Of a DNA stretch of 64,000 nucleotides, positions 20,795 to 32,119 are shown piece by piece. The stretch is taken from assembly GCF_943734655.1 (NCBI RefSeq), contig NC_071355.1, forward strand, positions 22,084,268 to 22,148,267, written 5' to 3'. Below the pieces are notes generated by a model, which saw nothing but the letters and a program-made list of their open reading frames with translations, was not told the origin of the DNA and did no database searches. The DNA is from Sabethes cyaneus. Lineage: Eukaryota; Arthropoda; Insecta; Diptera; Culicidae. Position 1 is the stretch's first letter, and every line of letters starts with the position of its first letter. The translations under genes and the position numbers were made by a program.

Positions 20795-22515
20795 GTCGGT
20801 GCCCCACCCTCTGTTTAGGGCTGGGCACGCCAGTGATAATGCCCGTTCAGCTGGTGTTCTACGGGATTGGAAAACGTCAGCCCAGAACCTATAGAGCCGG
20901 AGGACCATAATCCCCACTGCTGCCAAACTGCTGCCCTTCCCGACCACTGCCCAAAACATGATATCGAAATCGTCATTGGGGATTTCAATGCTTGGGTCGG
21001 CCAGGAGGAGGAACACAAACCGGTGATCGAAGTGTTCAACGGCCGGCCCCTTAAAGACTTGATCGTGCATAGAGTACCTTCTTTCAACATAGACTCCTAC
21101 ACAAATACACCTGGAGGTCACCAAATCGGGCAAAACCACAGAACAACCACGTTTCGGTCGACTGTCGGCTCTTCTTAGACATCATTGACGTCTGATCCTA
21201 TCGAAGCGCTAGCGTTGAATCAGACTACTACGCAGTGATGGTTAAGATGCGCCCAAAATTCTTCGTTGTAAATAACATTCGGTACCGACGCCTGTCTCGG
21301 TTAAATCTCGTGCTGCTGAAGCAGCCAGACACCGGCACAAACTACGTGCACTCACTCGAAGCTGCGCTATCGGAAGAGGTCGAGCTGGACGAAGCCCCTC
21401 TCGAGCACTGTTGGAACACCATCAAAACAGCCATCAGCAGTGTAGCAGAGAACTCCGTCAAGCATCAACGAAACGATTAGATTGATGTTAAATGTAGGAT
21501 AGTGATGGATGAAGAGAACGCTGCACAGGCGGCCAAGGTGCGCAGTGTCACATGTCAGAACGTGGAAAGACACAAACAGAAGAAGATGCAGCAAAACCAA
21601 ATCTTTCGGGAGAAAAAGCGCTACCTGGAAGAGCAGGAGTATGCAGAGTTGCAATGGCTGCATCGTTCTCAGGAAACGCAAAAGTTCTATCAGAAACTGA
21701 ACGGATCCCGCAACGGCTTTGTCCCGCAATGTGTCGGAATAAGAATGTCAGTATTTTGACGGGCAATCGTGAGGTGACCAAAAGGTGGAAGCAGCACTTC
21801 GATAAACAGCTTAATGGCGGAGTCTCATGGCCACGGAGAAAACAATTTCGACGATACGACAAACAGAGAAGAGGTGCCAGTTCCAACGATAGGTGAAGTT
21901 AAGGAGGCCATCAAGCAGCTAGAGAACGATAAATCGGCCGGAATAGATGGCATCGGAGCGGAGCTTATTGACATGGGACCAAAAAAGCTGACCACTTGTC
22001 TACACTAGCTAGTTGTTAGAATTTGGGAAAGGCCGAAAGATGGGGTTATCTGCCCGATCTACAAGAAGAACGACAAATTGGACTGTGAACGAGTAATCAC
22101 CATTCTCAATGCACTCTACAAAGTGCTGCCCAAATCATTTCCCGCCGTCTATCGATGATTGCGAACAGATTTGTGGGAATTTATCAAGCCAGTTACGTTG
22201 AAGTACGGTCAATAACAGATCAAATATTTACACTGCGATAGATCCTCCAAAAAAGCCTTGGGCTTAAACGTCTTTATGAGACTTGACCCTTCTTTATCGA
22301 CAGACTTCACAGCCGGCTGTTAGAGTACAGGACAGTTAAGGGACTAGTGCAAAAATCCTACAGACTCTATCTAGCAGCACCATCTAGCCGAGATGTGAAC
22401 ATACGACGACTGGCTTTTTAGACCAGCATCGTACCTCGAAGCTAACTGGGCGGTTGACAGATCCTCCAAAAGGGCCGTGAATACAGAGTTTCCACGCACA
22501 ATTTGTTCGTTGACT
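20795..22515 (+). mobile_element. RTE copy carrying a SINE insertion
   Basis: Endonuclease domain with CPKHDIEIVIGDFNAWVGQE near 20,950-21,000, the GDFN motif being the EEP catalytic region. A YTNTPGGHQIGQ stretch follows, then the spacer region (VESDYYAVMVKMR; later KEAIKQLENDKSAGIDGIGAEL at 21,900). Reverse transcriptase pieces continue to about 22,515. Several stops and frameshifts. A SINE is inserted at 22253-22458. Confidence 0.75.
22253..22458 (-). mobile_element. SINE with 13-bp TSD inside RTE
   Basis: Minus-strand tRNA-derived SINE. The head has TTCGAGGTACGATGCTGGTC and a box-B-like TGTTCACATC, the body has CTGTCCTGTACTCTAACAGC, and it ends in a T/A-rich tail. Flanked by the direct duplication AGATCCTCCAAAA at 22240-22252 and 22459-22471, which is RTE coding sequence (RQILQK). 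The target is therefore precisely defined and the SINE is younger than this RTE copy. Confidence 0.88.
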
Positions 22516-23945
22516 TCTTTTGTCGCAGCCGGAAATATTTTATTAGCTGCAAATCTGCAGATTTTGATATAGGTATTAGTTCTAGATTACACTTAGCATT
22601 TAAGTCCCTTACTTTAAAGTATCCTTTGTCTCTCGAAGGCTGCTCAAGCACTATTCTATGCACTGCACGTGGTGCTCTGTTCTAAGTTAAACTAAATTAA
22701 ACTAAACTCGGCCAAAAAAACGGCCACAGACTTATACAGGCAAAGATATGGTAGGTACCTTCTTTTTTCACTAAACAAAATAATTAAATTACTTCTTGCT
22801 GTTTTCGGCTTGAAGTTCAAGCATAAAGCATTTAAGTTAGGAATTCATATCGCCAAACTAAACTAGCTCTAGTGACCTTGCAATCATGTGAAACCACTGT
22901 TCTCGTATCATCAGTTAAACTATGACTCACTCTAGGTGAACATGATGAAAGAATTCTATTTGAGCATTTACTAACTCCTTTGCTTGTGTTGCTGGAAATC
23001 TGGTACTAAATTTATCCTCTATTAATTTTATTAAAAATGCGTTTTATTTTTGCAAAATGCATTTTCGCACCAATTTGGTCACAGGGAATAATCCTGCAAA
23101 CTTTAATCATTTGTGATAGAACATCTCAGATAAGGCTATTACACGCCTATCTCATCTTCAACTTAACATCGTCACAATGACGAAATTGAATTTTGATCGG
23201 AGGGCTGTAAAACAAAAGCTTCAAAATCACCCACCGGTTTTGCGAAACAGCTGACGAGCAGGTGAACGGAGACGTATCAATAATAGACCATCCCCAATAA
23301 TTGCTATCGTGTAAATAAACACCGCAATCGATTTGATAACAATTTCGATTATAATGCAAACTTTATTTAGCACGTATCTGCGATACACCTGGTGGTTGTT
23401 GGTGGGGTGCAAAGCTTCCCTCCTTCCTTCGGTACCGGCGAGCAGCAGAATAGTGTAAGGAAGCGAATGATCTCAGAAGAGCGGTATGTACATTGCTGGC
23501 TGCAAAAAGTTCGCTGCAAACAAAATTGGGGGAAAAACCAACACTTCGAGTGAGCAGCACCTTCTATTACCGTAAGCGCAATCATGAAGTGGTAAAACAG
23601 TACTGAATTTATCATAAAAATGGATTGCTCGGAGATGCTAATAAAAAGTTATTAAACAGTGAATGGAATAAAACACGAACCATCTCATACCACAGCCCAA
23701 TAATCGGTTCTGTGGCGAAGCTGGTGGCAGCTTCGGCCCCGACCAATCCGAACTGCCACAGCATCATACTGTGAAATGAACCATGCATGAATCTGGCACC
23801 TAATGAATAATGCCCGGAGCGTCCCCGCAGAAAGCTCCCATTCCGGGCTGCAGTCTGCAGAGCAGAAGGGTGCTAATCAAAATTTATGATATATTACAAC
23901 AACAACAACTACAACAACAGTAGGTATAAGAGCAAAGAGGAGCAC
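22516..23945. other. Unassigned Kdm2 intron sequence
   Basis: AT-rich, no LINE text or TIR pair recognised. The last 250 bp, next to the Kdm2 exon, are richer in GC. An ACA-rich stretch at 23,898-23,921 is low complexity. Confidence 0.4.
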
Positions 23946-23951
23946 ACTTAC

Positions 23952-24112
23952 CCGACGGTGAGATCGCTGCCTTTCATCTCGCGCACCATGCCGGACTGCG
24001 CAAAACGAGCCGATTCTAGCTTCTCGGCGACGCTGAAACCACGCGCTCCCTCGTAGTCATCGTCGCCGAGGGTCCACTCCTCCGAGTACAGCTTGCGTTG
24101 TTTCCGTTCGCG
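23952..24112 (-). CDS. Kdm2: Kdm2 N-terminal coding exon
   Basis: 161-bp exon encoding RERKQRKLYSEEWTLGDDDY followed by EGARGFSVAEKLESARFAQS and GMVREMKGSDLTVG. This is the conserved segment just ahead of the JmjC region in KDM2 proteins. It ends at a strong donor GTAAGT (23951) with a split Gly codon that joins exactly to the exon at 12760. The 5' boundary is the CAG at 24115-24113, giving phase 0; that acceptor is inferred from where family similarity starts. No ATG in this frame is credible, so at least one more coding exon lies at higher coordinates or beyond the window. Confidence 0.88.
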
Positions 24113-27100
24113 CTGCGGTGGTTGCAAATCGTACAATCCGGATGGAAGGATGGATGGATGGACGGGTCGGTCGAATCGTCGTGCCAAAAGAGACAATGAA
24201 AAACAAAACATAGGCAAAAATCAAGTTAGTGTCATCATGGGTGAGTTTTGAAAGTGAAAATATAGGTACGTGCACTTGGCAGGCCAAGTGTTCGTAATGT
24301 TTGTTTAGTCACAGGTCAGAGGAAGCGTGAAAAAGACCCCATACCCAGTAATGAAAACAAATCATAAATGTAGCTTTCCCAGGTCCCAGCAATTTTCACA
24401 TGACAAGTCATAAATGACTGCAGACGTACTTGGGAATTTTGCAAAGAGAAAATAAAAATGTTGAAAACCCAATAAAAACATAATTACAATACAATGTTAC
24501 AGCATCGAAGTATAAGCTTCGAGAACGAATTTAAGAGCTTTTAGAATTCCTCGTCTTTCTGTCGGTTGAATCATCTCTGAGTAGTTACACAGATCGTAAT
24601 TTTTTGACGTAGGACTACGTCTTTGTTTACTATTCTGGGTAGGGTAGCACTTTGTGGAAACGAAAATAGAAGTGTAACGTTTGAATGAAAGATTTCAAAT
24701 GCTTATAGTTTCTATACTACTAAACGAAACATAACTGTTAATATGTCGTTGGAAAGATAAAATGTCCAGCAATTTTATAGTAATATACCCATAATAATCT
24801 TTCATACGCTTAATAGTGAAAATGTATGTAGAAACAAGGTCAAATTTCGTTAACATGGAAGGCTAGCGGTAAGTACGAATGACAAGCGGGAGCAGACGGC
24901 AGTGATAGCTACTAGTAAAAGCTTTCGGTGCAGGATACAATCAATCGATGCCGATAACCTACGTGCCTGTTGCCATCAGGGGTGTGAAATTGTCAAAATT
25001 TGGCGGACTAAACATCCATGGATAGCGACATCTCTGAAGTAGCCTTCATATCGAAAATAACTGGTAATAGTTAAATTATAGCTAATAGGCTGTGTTCAAA
25101 ATCTTTCTGATTAGTTTCAGTTGTTTTAAGATGAATCAATCAGTAAGTAGGTACCATAACCAAAAGTACCAAATCCAATGAGTGAGACATGGACAATGTA
25201 TGTAGTTGGACACCCACACCACCCCAATTCATGCCAAAAGGGAACGACATCCGACTGACACTTCATATTTGCGCTGAACTTGCTATGGCATTGATGTTAT
25301 TTGTAACCAATGGCCCTTTTAAGGGCAACCAACAAATTAAATGAAGGTTAAATAAAATTTTTCGTAATTTGCACTTCGCATTTATAATTGCAAATTGACT
25401 TTCTTGAAAAAAGGTTTAGTTTATCGTACCTAAAACGCTAAATATATGCTACTTTTGTGGCGTTCCCTTCAAACTACTAAGCTAGAACACTTTAAAATTC
25501 CCCAACACAATTTTTGGTGTTGCTAATCCATCGAAGAGATATTGTTTAGCTAAAAGAAAATACAATTTTATCTTCAATTATTACTTGATGTTGAAGGATA
25601 CCAAGGCTGTTTGATGGATGATATTCACATTTATCTTGAAACATTTACTAGGAACTCGAATGTCATGATAATTAGGTATGTGCCTTCCGGGACGGCAGTC
25701 TGGCTAATTCACTCACCAACAAGAAACGAACAAAGATCTGAACCTCACGAGCGGTTTCCGTAGCGCATCTGTTCACTGTTTTAATTAGCCAAGCTAGAGG
25801 CGATAGATACTTATGAACACATGCAAGAAATGCAGTCTGCTTTAGTCCTTTCTCTAATAATCTAACATCCATGTTCATGAGCAATCCATGTTATCAATAC
25901 AATACAATATAATGTTAACAAAGGCCTACGTCACCCTTTCGTACAACCCTTAGGGCTGTATACCTTGTAGTTTTCTGGTTGAAGTTTTAGTTTCTATACC
26001 TACATTTAAAATACCATGAATCTAAACCGACAAAACACAACGAGCTTTACTTGTGGCCGAAGTGCTGAATGGCAAAATAGATTCTCTGAAGCTTTTGTTC
26101 GTATTGAACATCCAAGCATTGCAGCATGTGCTGAGCTGAAACCGCCTTCCATGGTTGTGCCCCAGTTTTCCCGTACGAACACGAGTTCTGCGAGCCTTGT
26201 CACGCATTCAAGAGTAGATTAGCCAGATCTAGTTCTTTGTGACTGCTCTTTTAACCTTTCGTTACTCTTGCCAACTTCAATTTATAGGCATGCTAAAACC
26301 TAACAGAATTCACTCGAATAATAATGCCCCTTGGTGAAAAACTTATGAAACTTTTTCCACGGTTTGAAAGATCTTGGTCTACAGATCATCTTTGCTGAAA
26401 ACAATAATTTTCTTAATTGCTGGAGTCCACAGAAATACCGAGATAAAGTTAAAGGTTCACAGGCAGGGCCGGAGTAGCCCACCGGGCAACCGGCCATATG
26501 CCCAGTGGGCCTCCAGTAAAAATTTCGTCGTTGCACAAAATGAGATTTTCCAAAATTTTTATTTCAGTTAAACTCTTTCTACGACTCACGAATGTTCAAT
26601 TGCTGGGGCCCCATGATTCAAGAAATCAACCGATTTGTTGATTGAAAATTCAGCTTCAAATGCGACTGTTAGGGGCCCGAGCTTTAAGCCAAAATTTCTA
26701 TTTAAAGTTAACTTTTTCTACGACTCACGAATGTTCAATTGTTGGGACCCCATGATCCATGAAATCATACGATTTGATGATTAAAAATTCAAATGTAATT
26801 TCTCATATATAAATTCAATTCCCTTTGCAGCTTTAATTTGGACTTCTGATCCCAAACTCCGAAAAATACTTGTAAGAGTCTGCAAATTTAAAACCAAACT
26901 TTCTAAATTAATGATAAACTAATGTCATATAGCTTGAATGCCTACAAACAGAATTGCCCAAATTGCCTAAATGCCACGAATAGAATATCTCAATCTGCAA
27001 TCAGGTATTACAAAAAAACTATATTAACTTTTTGGCCCCAAGCTTTATAGAATATTATATGAGCAGGTTGAATACTTGCAAATTTAGGTAAAATTACTAG

Positions 27101-27429
27101 TTCAGTCGAACTCTTTCTACTGCTTATAAATATTGAATCCCGTGATTCAAGAAATCATTAAAGTTGAACAGTTGATTCTCTGCTTAAAATAATTTTGGCT
27201 ACTCTTTAGTCGGGCATTCTAGCCACGTGACCAGCCCACCGCAGACTGTGGCAGTCTGTACTACTGTACTACCTTTATTACAACCGCATATTTGCCTACT
27301 TGGTACAGCTCGTGGTTCATGTGTCTGCGCTACACACTACACTCCATTTTCAATTTTGCAAAATTTTACGCTAAAAACCTTAAGCACTCGTCGATTAGCT
27401 TCCTTTAACGTTCATGATTCATGTCCGTA
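24113..27429. other. Kdm2 upstream intron/flank with diffuse repeats
   Basis: No gene recognised. At 24,597 a GACGTAGGACTACGTC palindrome matches the end motif of the dispersed repeat at 4.5 and 51.1 kb. At 26,466 a GGGCCGGAGTAGCCCACCGG segment resembles a truncated TIR end. The rest is AT-rich with spurious short frames. Confidence 0.4.
26570..27180 (+). repeat. Imperfect internally repeated block
   Basis: The phrase TTTCTACGACTCACGAATGT, then TTCAATTG(C/T)TGG, then CCCATGAT(T/C)CA(A/T)GAAATCA occurs at about 26,575 and 26,712. A diverged third version lies near 27,108. Spacing is unequal (about 137 and 396 bp), so this is a broken tandem or an element with internal repeats. Confidence 0.55.
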
Positions 27430-28560
27430 AAGGGCCACCGAGAGGATTAGTGTTGTCTATAGCGCCAGTTTTATGCATGTGAGATCTCATCCGCTATTCT
27501 GACACATAATTTTTACTCATCCAGCGTCACACGAATCACACCTCCCAGCTGGCCTCGAGGTAAGACGCTGGTCTAATAAGCCAGTCGTCGCATGTTCGAA
27601 TCTCGTCCTGTATTCTAACTGTCCTGTATTCTAACAGCTGGTTGCGCAGTCTGTCGTATAAAAACAGAAGGTCAAATTTCGATAACGGAATTAGCACCCA
27701 GGCTTTGCTTTGCTTTGTCACACGAATCAACGTAACTAGTGCTGTAGGAAAACCATGTGCTAGCGTTAACTGCCATAGCTCGTTTCGTTTGACTGAACCG
27801 TATGACGCTTTAAAATCCACAAAAAGATGATGAGTTGCATGAGATGCTAGTTGTACTCCCAAAACTCGTCAGTTACTAGACGCAGGGTAAACATCTGATC
27901 CATCGTGAAAACCAGCTTTGTACTCGCCGACGAAGAACTCCGCTAACGGTCTCAGCCTACAACACAGGATAGGGAGAGTACCAACCATATAGGCAAAATT
28001 GAGCAACGTAATGCCTCGATGGGTTTTACTCTCGAGTCGATGTCCGTTTTAAAATTATGGGAAGTGAGGCCAATCAACCACTCTTCCGATATTTATTTTC
28101 CACCCATATCCTGACAATGATGCGGCGAATTGTTTCGTACAGCTGCTCGCTCCCCGCTTTTAGAAGTTCAGCCAGGATACCATCCTTTCCAGCAACCTTA
28201 CCATTTTTCAGCTAACTGATTGCGTTCATAACCTCCTCCTGTGTTGGTGGCTCCCCAGCTTGGCCGTCACTCACAGTTCTTATCCTGTACCTGCTGATCT
28301 TCGTGTCTACTTCTCTATTCAACTGCGTCTGGAAATACTCTTCCACCTGGCTGTTACCGTCATTTTGTCAGTAAGCAGGTTGCCAGCACAGCACTATCAT
28401 TGCACATCACAGGCATGGCAAAATTCTTGCACCTGACCGGTTTGTAGAAACTCCGTGTGTCGTTGTTGGCGAACCTCTCCTCTGGACCTCTGGACCGGCG
28501 AGCACGTGCTCTTCGTACTGACGTTTTTTAGACGGTGGGTTCTTTTTTCCGCAGCTCTAC
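27430..28560 (-). mobile_element. Degraded RTE copy split by a SINE
   Basis: Minus-strand RT text HHLFVDFKASYGSVKRNELW near 27,830-27,770 corresponds to the family's HHIFVDFKAAYDTVDRNQLW. HGFPTALVTLIRVT follows. Toward 28,560 lies the pre-RT linker. Broken by stops. The SINE at 27539-27716 lies within it. Confidence 0.68.
27539..27716 (+). mobile_element. SINE with 13-bp TSD inside RTE
   Basis: tRNA-like head GCTGGCCTCGAGGTAAGACG with box B ATGTTCGAATCTCG. The shared body has CTGTCCTGTATTCTAACAGC, and the end is GGCTTTGCTTTGCTTT. Flanked by the identical 13-bp GTCACACGAATCA at 27526-27538 and 27717-27729. Cleanest SINE copy in the window. Confidence 0.92.
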
Positions 28561-28561
28561 C

Positions 28562-28790
28562 AGGACGAACCAAAAATATTCGCACAGAGTCTCTGGGATT
28601 CCTCGCATTGGAATCGTGTGAAAGAATTCTGCAGAGGATTCGCACAGAATACCTTGCTTATAGAAGCAGGATTCTTATAGGAGAATCCAAGAGCTGAATC
28701 CCAGGGATGGCTACAACTCGGTACGGGAATCGGCTGCACTATGAAAAAAGAATCCTCTGGATTCTAAAAGCAGGAATCCTAGTCTCTCGA
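28562..28790. repeat. GGATTC-rich dispersed repeat, copy 1
   Basis: About 225 bp matching 30,996-31,220. Shared anchors are ATTCGCACAGA, AATCGTGTGAA, AGAGGATTCGCAC, GAGAATCCAAGAG and TGCACTATGAAA. GGATTC/GAATCC recurs in both orientations. It lies at the edge of an RTE copy. Class unknown. Confidence 0.7.
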
Positions 28791-28954
28791 TTCTTTTCTC
28801 TGTTCTGACGTGTAGGCACAGTAAGCTACTCATATATATTGAACTGTTGAGATCCTATCATTTATATCAGCTTATTTGATACTTACAATTTTATTTGTAA
28901 TTAACCCTATAACTTAACTGCAGAAATAACTATCTGCAAAAATATAAATGGGTG

Positions 28955-29395
28955 GTAGATGAGGAAACCGCTGCATTGGCGACAAAGATGCACAGTGGCA
29001 CTCATCAGAATGTGGAAAGCAATCTTCCGGGTTCGCTGAAGGACGGTCAGTAAAGAATCAAATATTCACGCTGCGACAGATCCTTCAAAAAGTCCATGAA
29101 TATAGAATTCAACGCACAATTATTTCATTGATTTCAAAGTTGCATATGATACCATCGACCGTAAAATCATGGCCATTCTAACCTCGCAGGGTACTTTATC
29201 AACGTGATGGTCGCTCTATGTGGGCTGTTCAACATGCCGCTACAGGATGTTATGAACGGAGCAACACACGGGCATAATCTTCAGCAAATCTAGTTAGTTC
29301 GTCTGCATTGCCGATGAAATGGATAATGTCGATAGAACAACTTCTGTGGTGGTGACTGAACAAACTAAAACACTAAGTAGTGAAGATTGAAGGAA
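28955..29395 (+). mobile_element. Internally deleted RTE fragment
   Basis: RT text with SVKNQIFTLRQILQKVHEY at about 29,050, then SFH.FQSCI.YHRP and CIADEMDNVDRTT (in place of FADDxDIIGRT). Large internal deletions and stops. Confidence 0.6.
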
Positions 29396-29924
29396 AATTA
29401 GTCCAAACTAAAGTACCGTGAACCGCCAATATGACGCACACGCTAAAAGATGGTGACTCGGTCCTAATGACGAGTGAGTTTGTTTTGTTTCGATCGTCCA
29501 TCGAGCCGCTATGCTGCCCGTTCTCCCCGTACTCGACACTCGACAATGACTGAGACCTAATCTCAAAGGCCCGGTAGGCCCTTTGGCTTCCAGCCCGCCC
29601 CTGTTCACAGGCGTTGCACAAAATACAACAGCGCGAGTAATGGAGGGTTAAGATTTATTCAAATATTTTTAAGATGACATTTGAAAGTAAATAAACAAAT
29701 ACAAAAACTTAACAATAACGAACCATATAGATTCAAGCATGGTTCGATCAATTCATCTTAATTTTGACTCATTAGTACCGTCCTTCGCAGTGGTCTATTC
29801 TCCTATAAACAAAAAAAATAACCGTCCTAGCAGAGCAAAATGCTATAAAATTATGTATGGAACATTTACAGAACTAGTTATTATGTACAGTTTTGCTGAA
29901 TAAAGCTAGGCTGTATCTTTTGTA

Positions 29925-30190
29925 TTTATAATGGGACACTGTTGCTAACTCGTTGGTAAACAAATGAACGTTAATTTGGCTATCAACGGGATTACAGTGC
30001 GTTGTAGCACTGTAAGGGGAGATAGAGATGGAAAGAAAAAGAGATGAAGGGAAAGAGAGATGTAGAGAAGCAGGGAAATGGCGAGAAAGAGAAATTGAAA
30101 AAAGAGAGAATATGCGAGACAGAGAGAGGGACAGAAAGAGAGATAGCGATGGGTTTTTGGGTTTTGACAACGGATTCCCATTATAAATAC
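29925..30190. mobile_element. MITE with polypurine core
   Basis: Inverted ends TATTTATAATGGGA (about 29,918) and TCCCATTATAAATA (about 30,190), with TA next to TAATGGGA on both sides. The interior, 30,016-30,150, is an almost pure GA/GGA purine tract. Confidence 0.55.
30016..30150 (+). repeat. Polypurine (GA-rich) tract
   Basis: About 130 bp of GAGA/GGAA runs with few pyrimidines on the plus strand. Open minus-strand frames of 78-98 codons here encode Ser/Leu/Phe-rich low-complexity text and are not genes. Confidence 0.8.
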
Positions 30191-30423
30191 TGCGCGCTAG
30201 CTGTTTAGTCTCGAGGGTTGGGAGGCGGGAGCGACTCTATGGTTTATAGCTTCTGTCGGCTACTGCGAATGACCACATCTTGCGGCACTCAATTTACTTT
30301 GTGGATGTATCTTGGAACAGTACATAAATGCTAGGGGGATGGAAGATGAAATTTGTTCCATGGGTTGACCCCTGATAAATTGACAGTCTCAGATTTGTCT
30401 TCCTATTGACCATGGGCGTAGGG

Positions 30424-30452
30424 ACGGGGGGGGGGGGTGGAAGGGGAGGGGG
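30424..30452 (+). repeat. Poly-G run
   Basis: A run of about 13 G followed by GTGGAAGGGGAGGGGGGG. Follows CATGGGCGTAGGGAC, a phrase resembling a transposon end. Possible G-quadruplex. Confidence 0.7.
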
Positions 30453-30479
30453 GGATTACACTTTTAAGCTTGAAATTTC

Positions 30480-31640
30480 ACAACCAGCTGTTGAGGACAG
30501 GAAAATGTACGATGTTGGTCGTACAATGCTCGTCGGCGTCGTCAGCAGCTTAGAACAGCTTAGAATCGTGCTATTTCAAGCTCCATTCAACTCGATCTTG
30601 GATTATTCGTCGCCCATTTCCCAGCGTCTATAAAGTCGCAGTTTTTTCCTAAAAAACATGTCGCTTTAGGCCTTTAAGCCATTTCGCACGTTAAGTCCCT
30701 CTGTGCCGATGTCGGTAGGGTTGTTGTGTAGAACCGTTTGCCTTACGACGTGTCCGGTTCACTGTAGTTTACCAACATTTGACAAATGTAATTGTCGGTT
30801 GGTAATCTCCCCAAGCAGCGCCTGTACGATTAATTCATGCAGCTCCGCTGCTCTTCGCTTTCAGCTTGTACTCCGCTAAATGTCGTCCGCAAAGGCGCGT
30901 AAGTCCTCCGTGAGCACGGTCTGTCGATCTAATTGGGGGTTTGTACATTGTCAGGTTCGCATGTTAATCGCAGCGTTTTGCGAAGGATAAAGTACTCGGA
31001 CAAACCAAAAGGATTCGCACAGATTCTTTAGGATTTCTAGCACTGCAATCGTGTGAAGGAATTGTGTAGAGGATTCGCACTGAATGCCTCGCTTATAGAA
31101 CCAGGATTCATATATGAGAATCCAAGAGTTGAATCCACGAGATGCCTATAACTCGGTAAAGGAATCGCCTGCACTATGAAATAAGAATCCTCTATATTCT
31201 AAAAGCAGGATTCCTGGAGTGTTAGCAAGGGTAGGCTCGATGCACTGCTTGAACATGCCGCAGGATCTCCTGATTTGTGTTCATGTCCGCGGCTGCCAGC
31301 GATCCCACATGCACGAACGTTCGCGAACTCAACTACTACTTCTTGTTTGTCGCCGTCAAAGATTACCGTCCGCGAAAAAGGCACGTTCGTCTCATTAGAA
31401 CCTCTATCATTCATGTATTTGGTCTTCAACACGTTTATTTCAATCCCAATCCTTCAAGCCTCCGCTTTCAATCTAGCGCAGCTGGCCTCCACCGTGGCAA
31501 ATTTTCTGTCTTTAATATCTATGTCACCTGCGTAGCCAAGGAAGTTGCTACCTTTCCTGAAAATCAGGCCTCTCGTTTCGATGTCTGTTCGTCGTTTCAC
31601 CTTAAGAGCGATGTTAAAAATCGTGCAGGATAAGCTGTCT
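30480..31640 (-). mobile_element. Degraded RTE copy with inserted repeat
   Basis: Minus strand: SCTIFNIALKVKRRTDIETR near 31,630, then NFLGYAGDIDIKDRKFATVE (decayed FADDIDI box), RLKAEA and KTKYMNDRG at 31,430. C-terminal connection text continues to about 30,500. Between 31,220 and 30,996 it is interrupted by the GGATTC-rich repeat. Confidence 0.68.
30996..31220. repeat. GGATTC-rich dispersed repeat, copy 2
   Basis: Second copy of the repeat at 28,562-28,790, in the same orientation. It splits an RTE copy between its VVEFANV and downstream connection-domain text, so it was inserted after that RTE. Confidence 0.7.
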
Positions 31641-31644
31641 GTAG

Positions 31645-31745
31645 CACCCTCGTCGCGTCTCGAGAAGACTCTGGACTCTAACAACCTCTTCCAGCCGAGA
31701 TTCGAACATGCAACGTACCTCAATGCCAACTGGGAGGCCAAACCT
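31645..31745 (-). mobile_element. SINE head fragment
   Basis: The minus strand reads GGCCTCCCAGTTGGCATTGA, then GGTACGTTGCATGTTCGAAT and CTCGGCTGGAAGAGG. This is the tRNA-like head of the SINE family, with an internal deletion. The body and tail are missing. Confidence 0.65.
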
Positions 31746-32119
31746 GTAACATTTATCTTCTATTATTTCAAGCTAATTTTTTGTCAGATGAAGAACACTC
31801 CATTTCAACCAAAACAATTTTTAACTGAAAATCCCCATTTCCTGAATAAACTTCTTCCTAACTAAATGGTTAGCCTATGTGAGATTTCTAAAACATTCTA
31901 AAACGTAAACATTAAGTTTTATCTATACGCGGGTGCATTGATTGTTAAAAGCCATTCAACTCAGTCAAGACATACAGGGTAAGTCAGTCAAGACATAAAG
32001 GGTAAGTCTCTCGATGAATGATGATGAGATCGAGATATATTTTTGTAAATAAAGGCAGAATTTCGAATCTTACTTTTAGAAGTTGTTTACCCATATATAC
32101 AGTATACAACAAACAATCA

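Larger units (their letters stand above)
12761..23951 (-). other. 11.2-kb Kdm2 intron filled with repeats
   Basis: Bounded by donor GTAAGTGTG (23951) and acceptor CCTCCCGCAG. It splits a Gly codon (GG|C), so the exons join as SDLTVG-FLQQYGF, matching the family. Inside are an RTE fragment, AAAT and 13-bp repeats, the 15.7-17.8 kb fold-back, a 2.2 kb TIR element, a MITE and an RTE with a SINE. No other gene is recognised. Confidence 0.85.

Noticed and set aside
27539..27610. tRNA gene
   Set aside because: The A/B-box-like head is part of a SINE with a 13-bp TSD and shared body.
29874..30181. Ser/Leu/Phe-rich minus frames of 78-98 codons
   Set aside because: Complement of a polypurine tract; low complexity.
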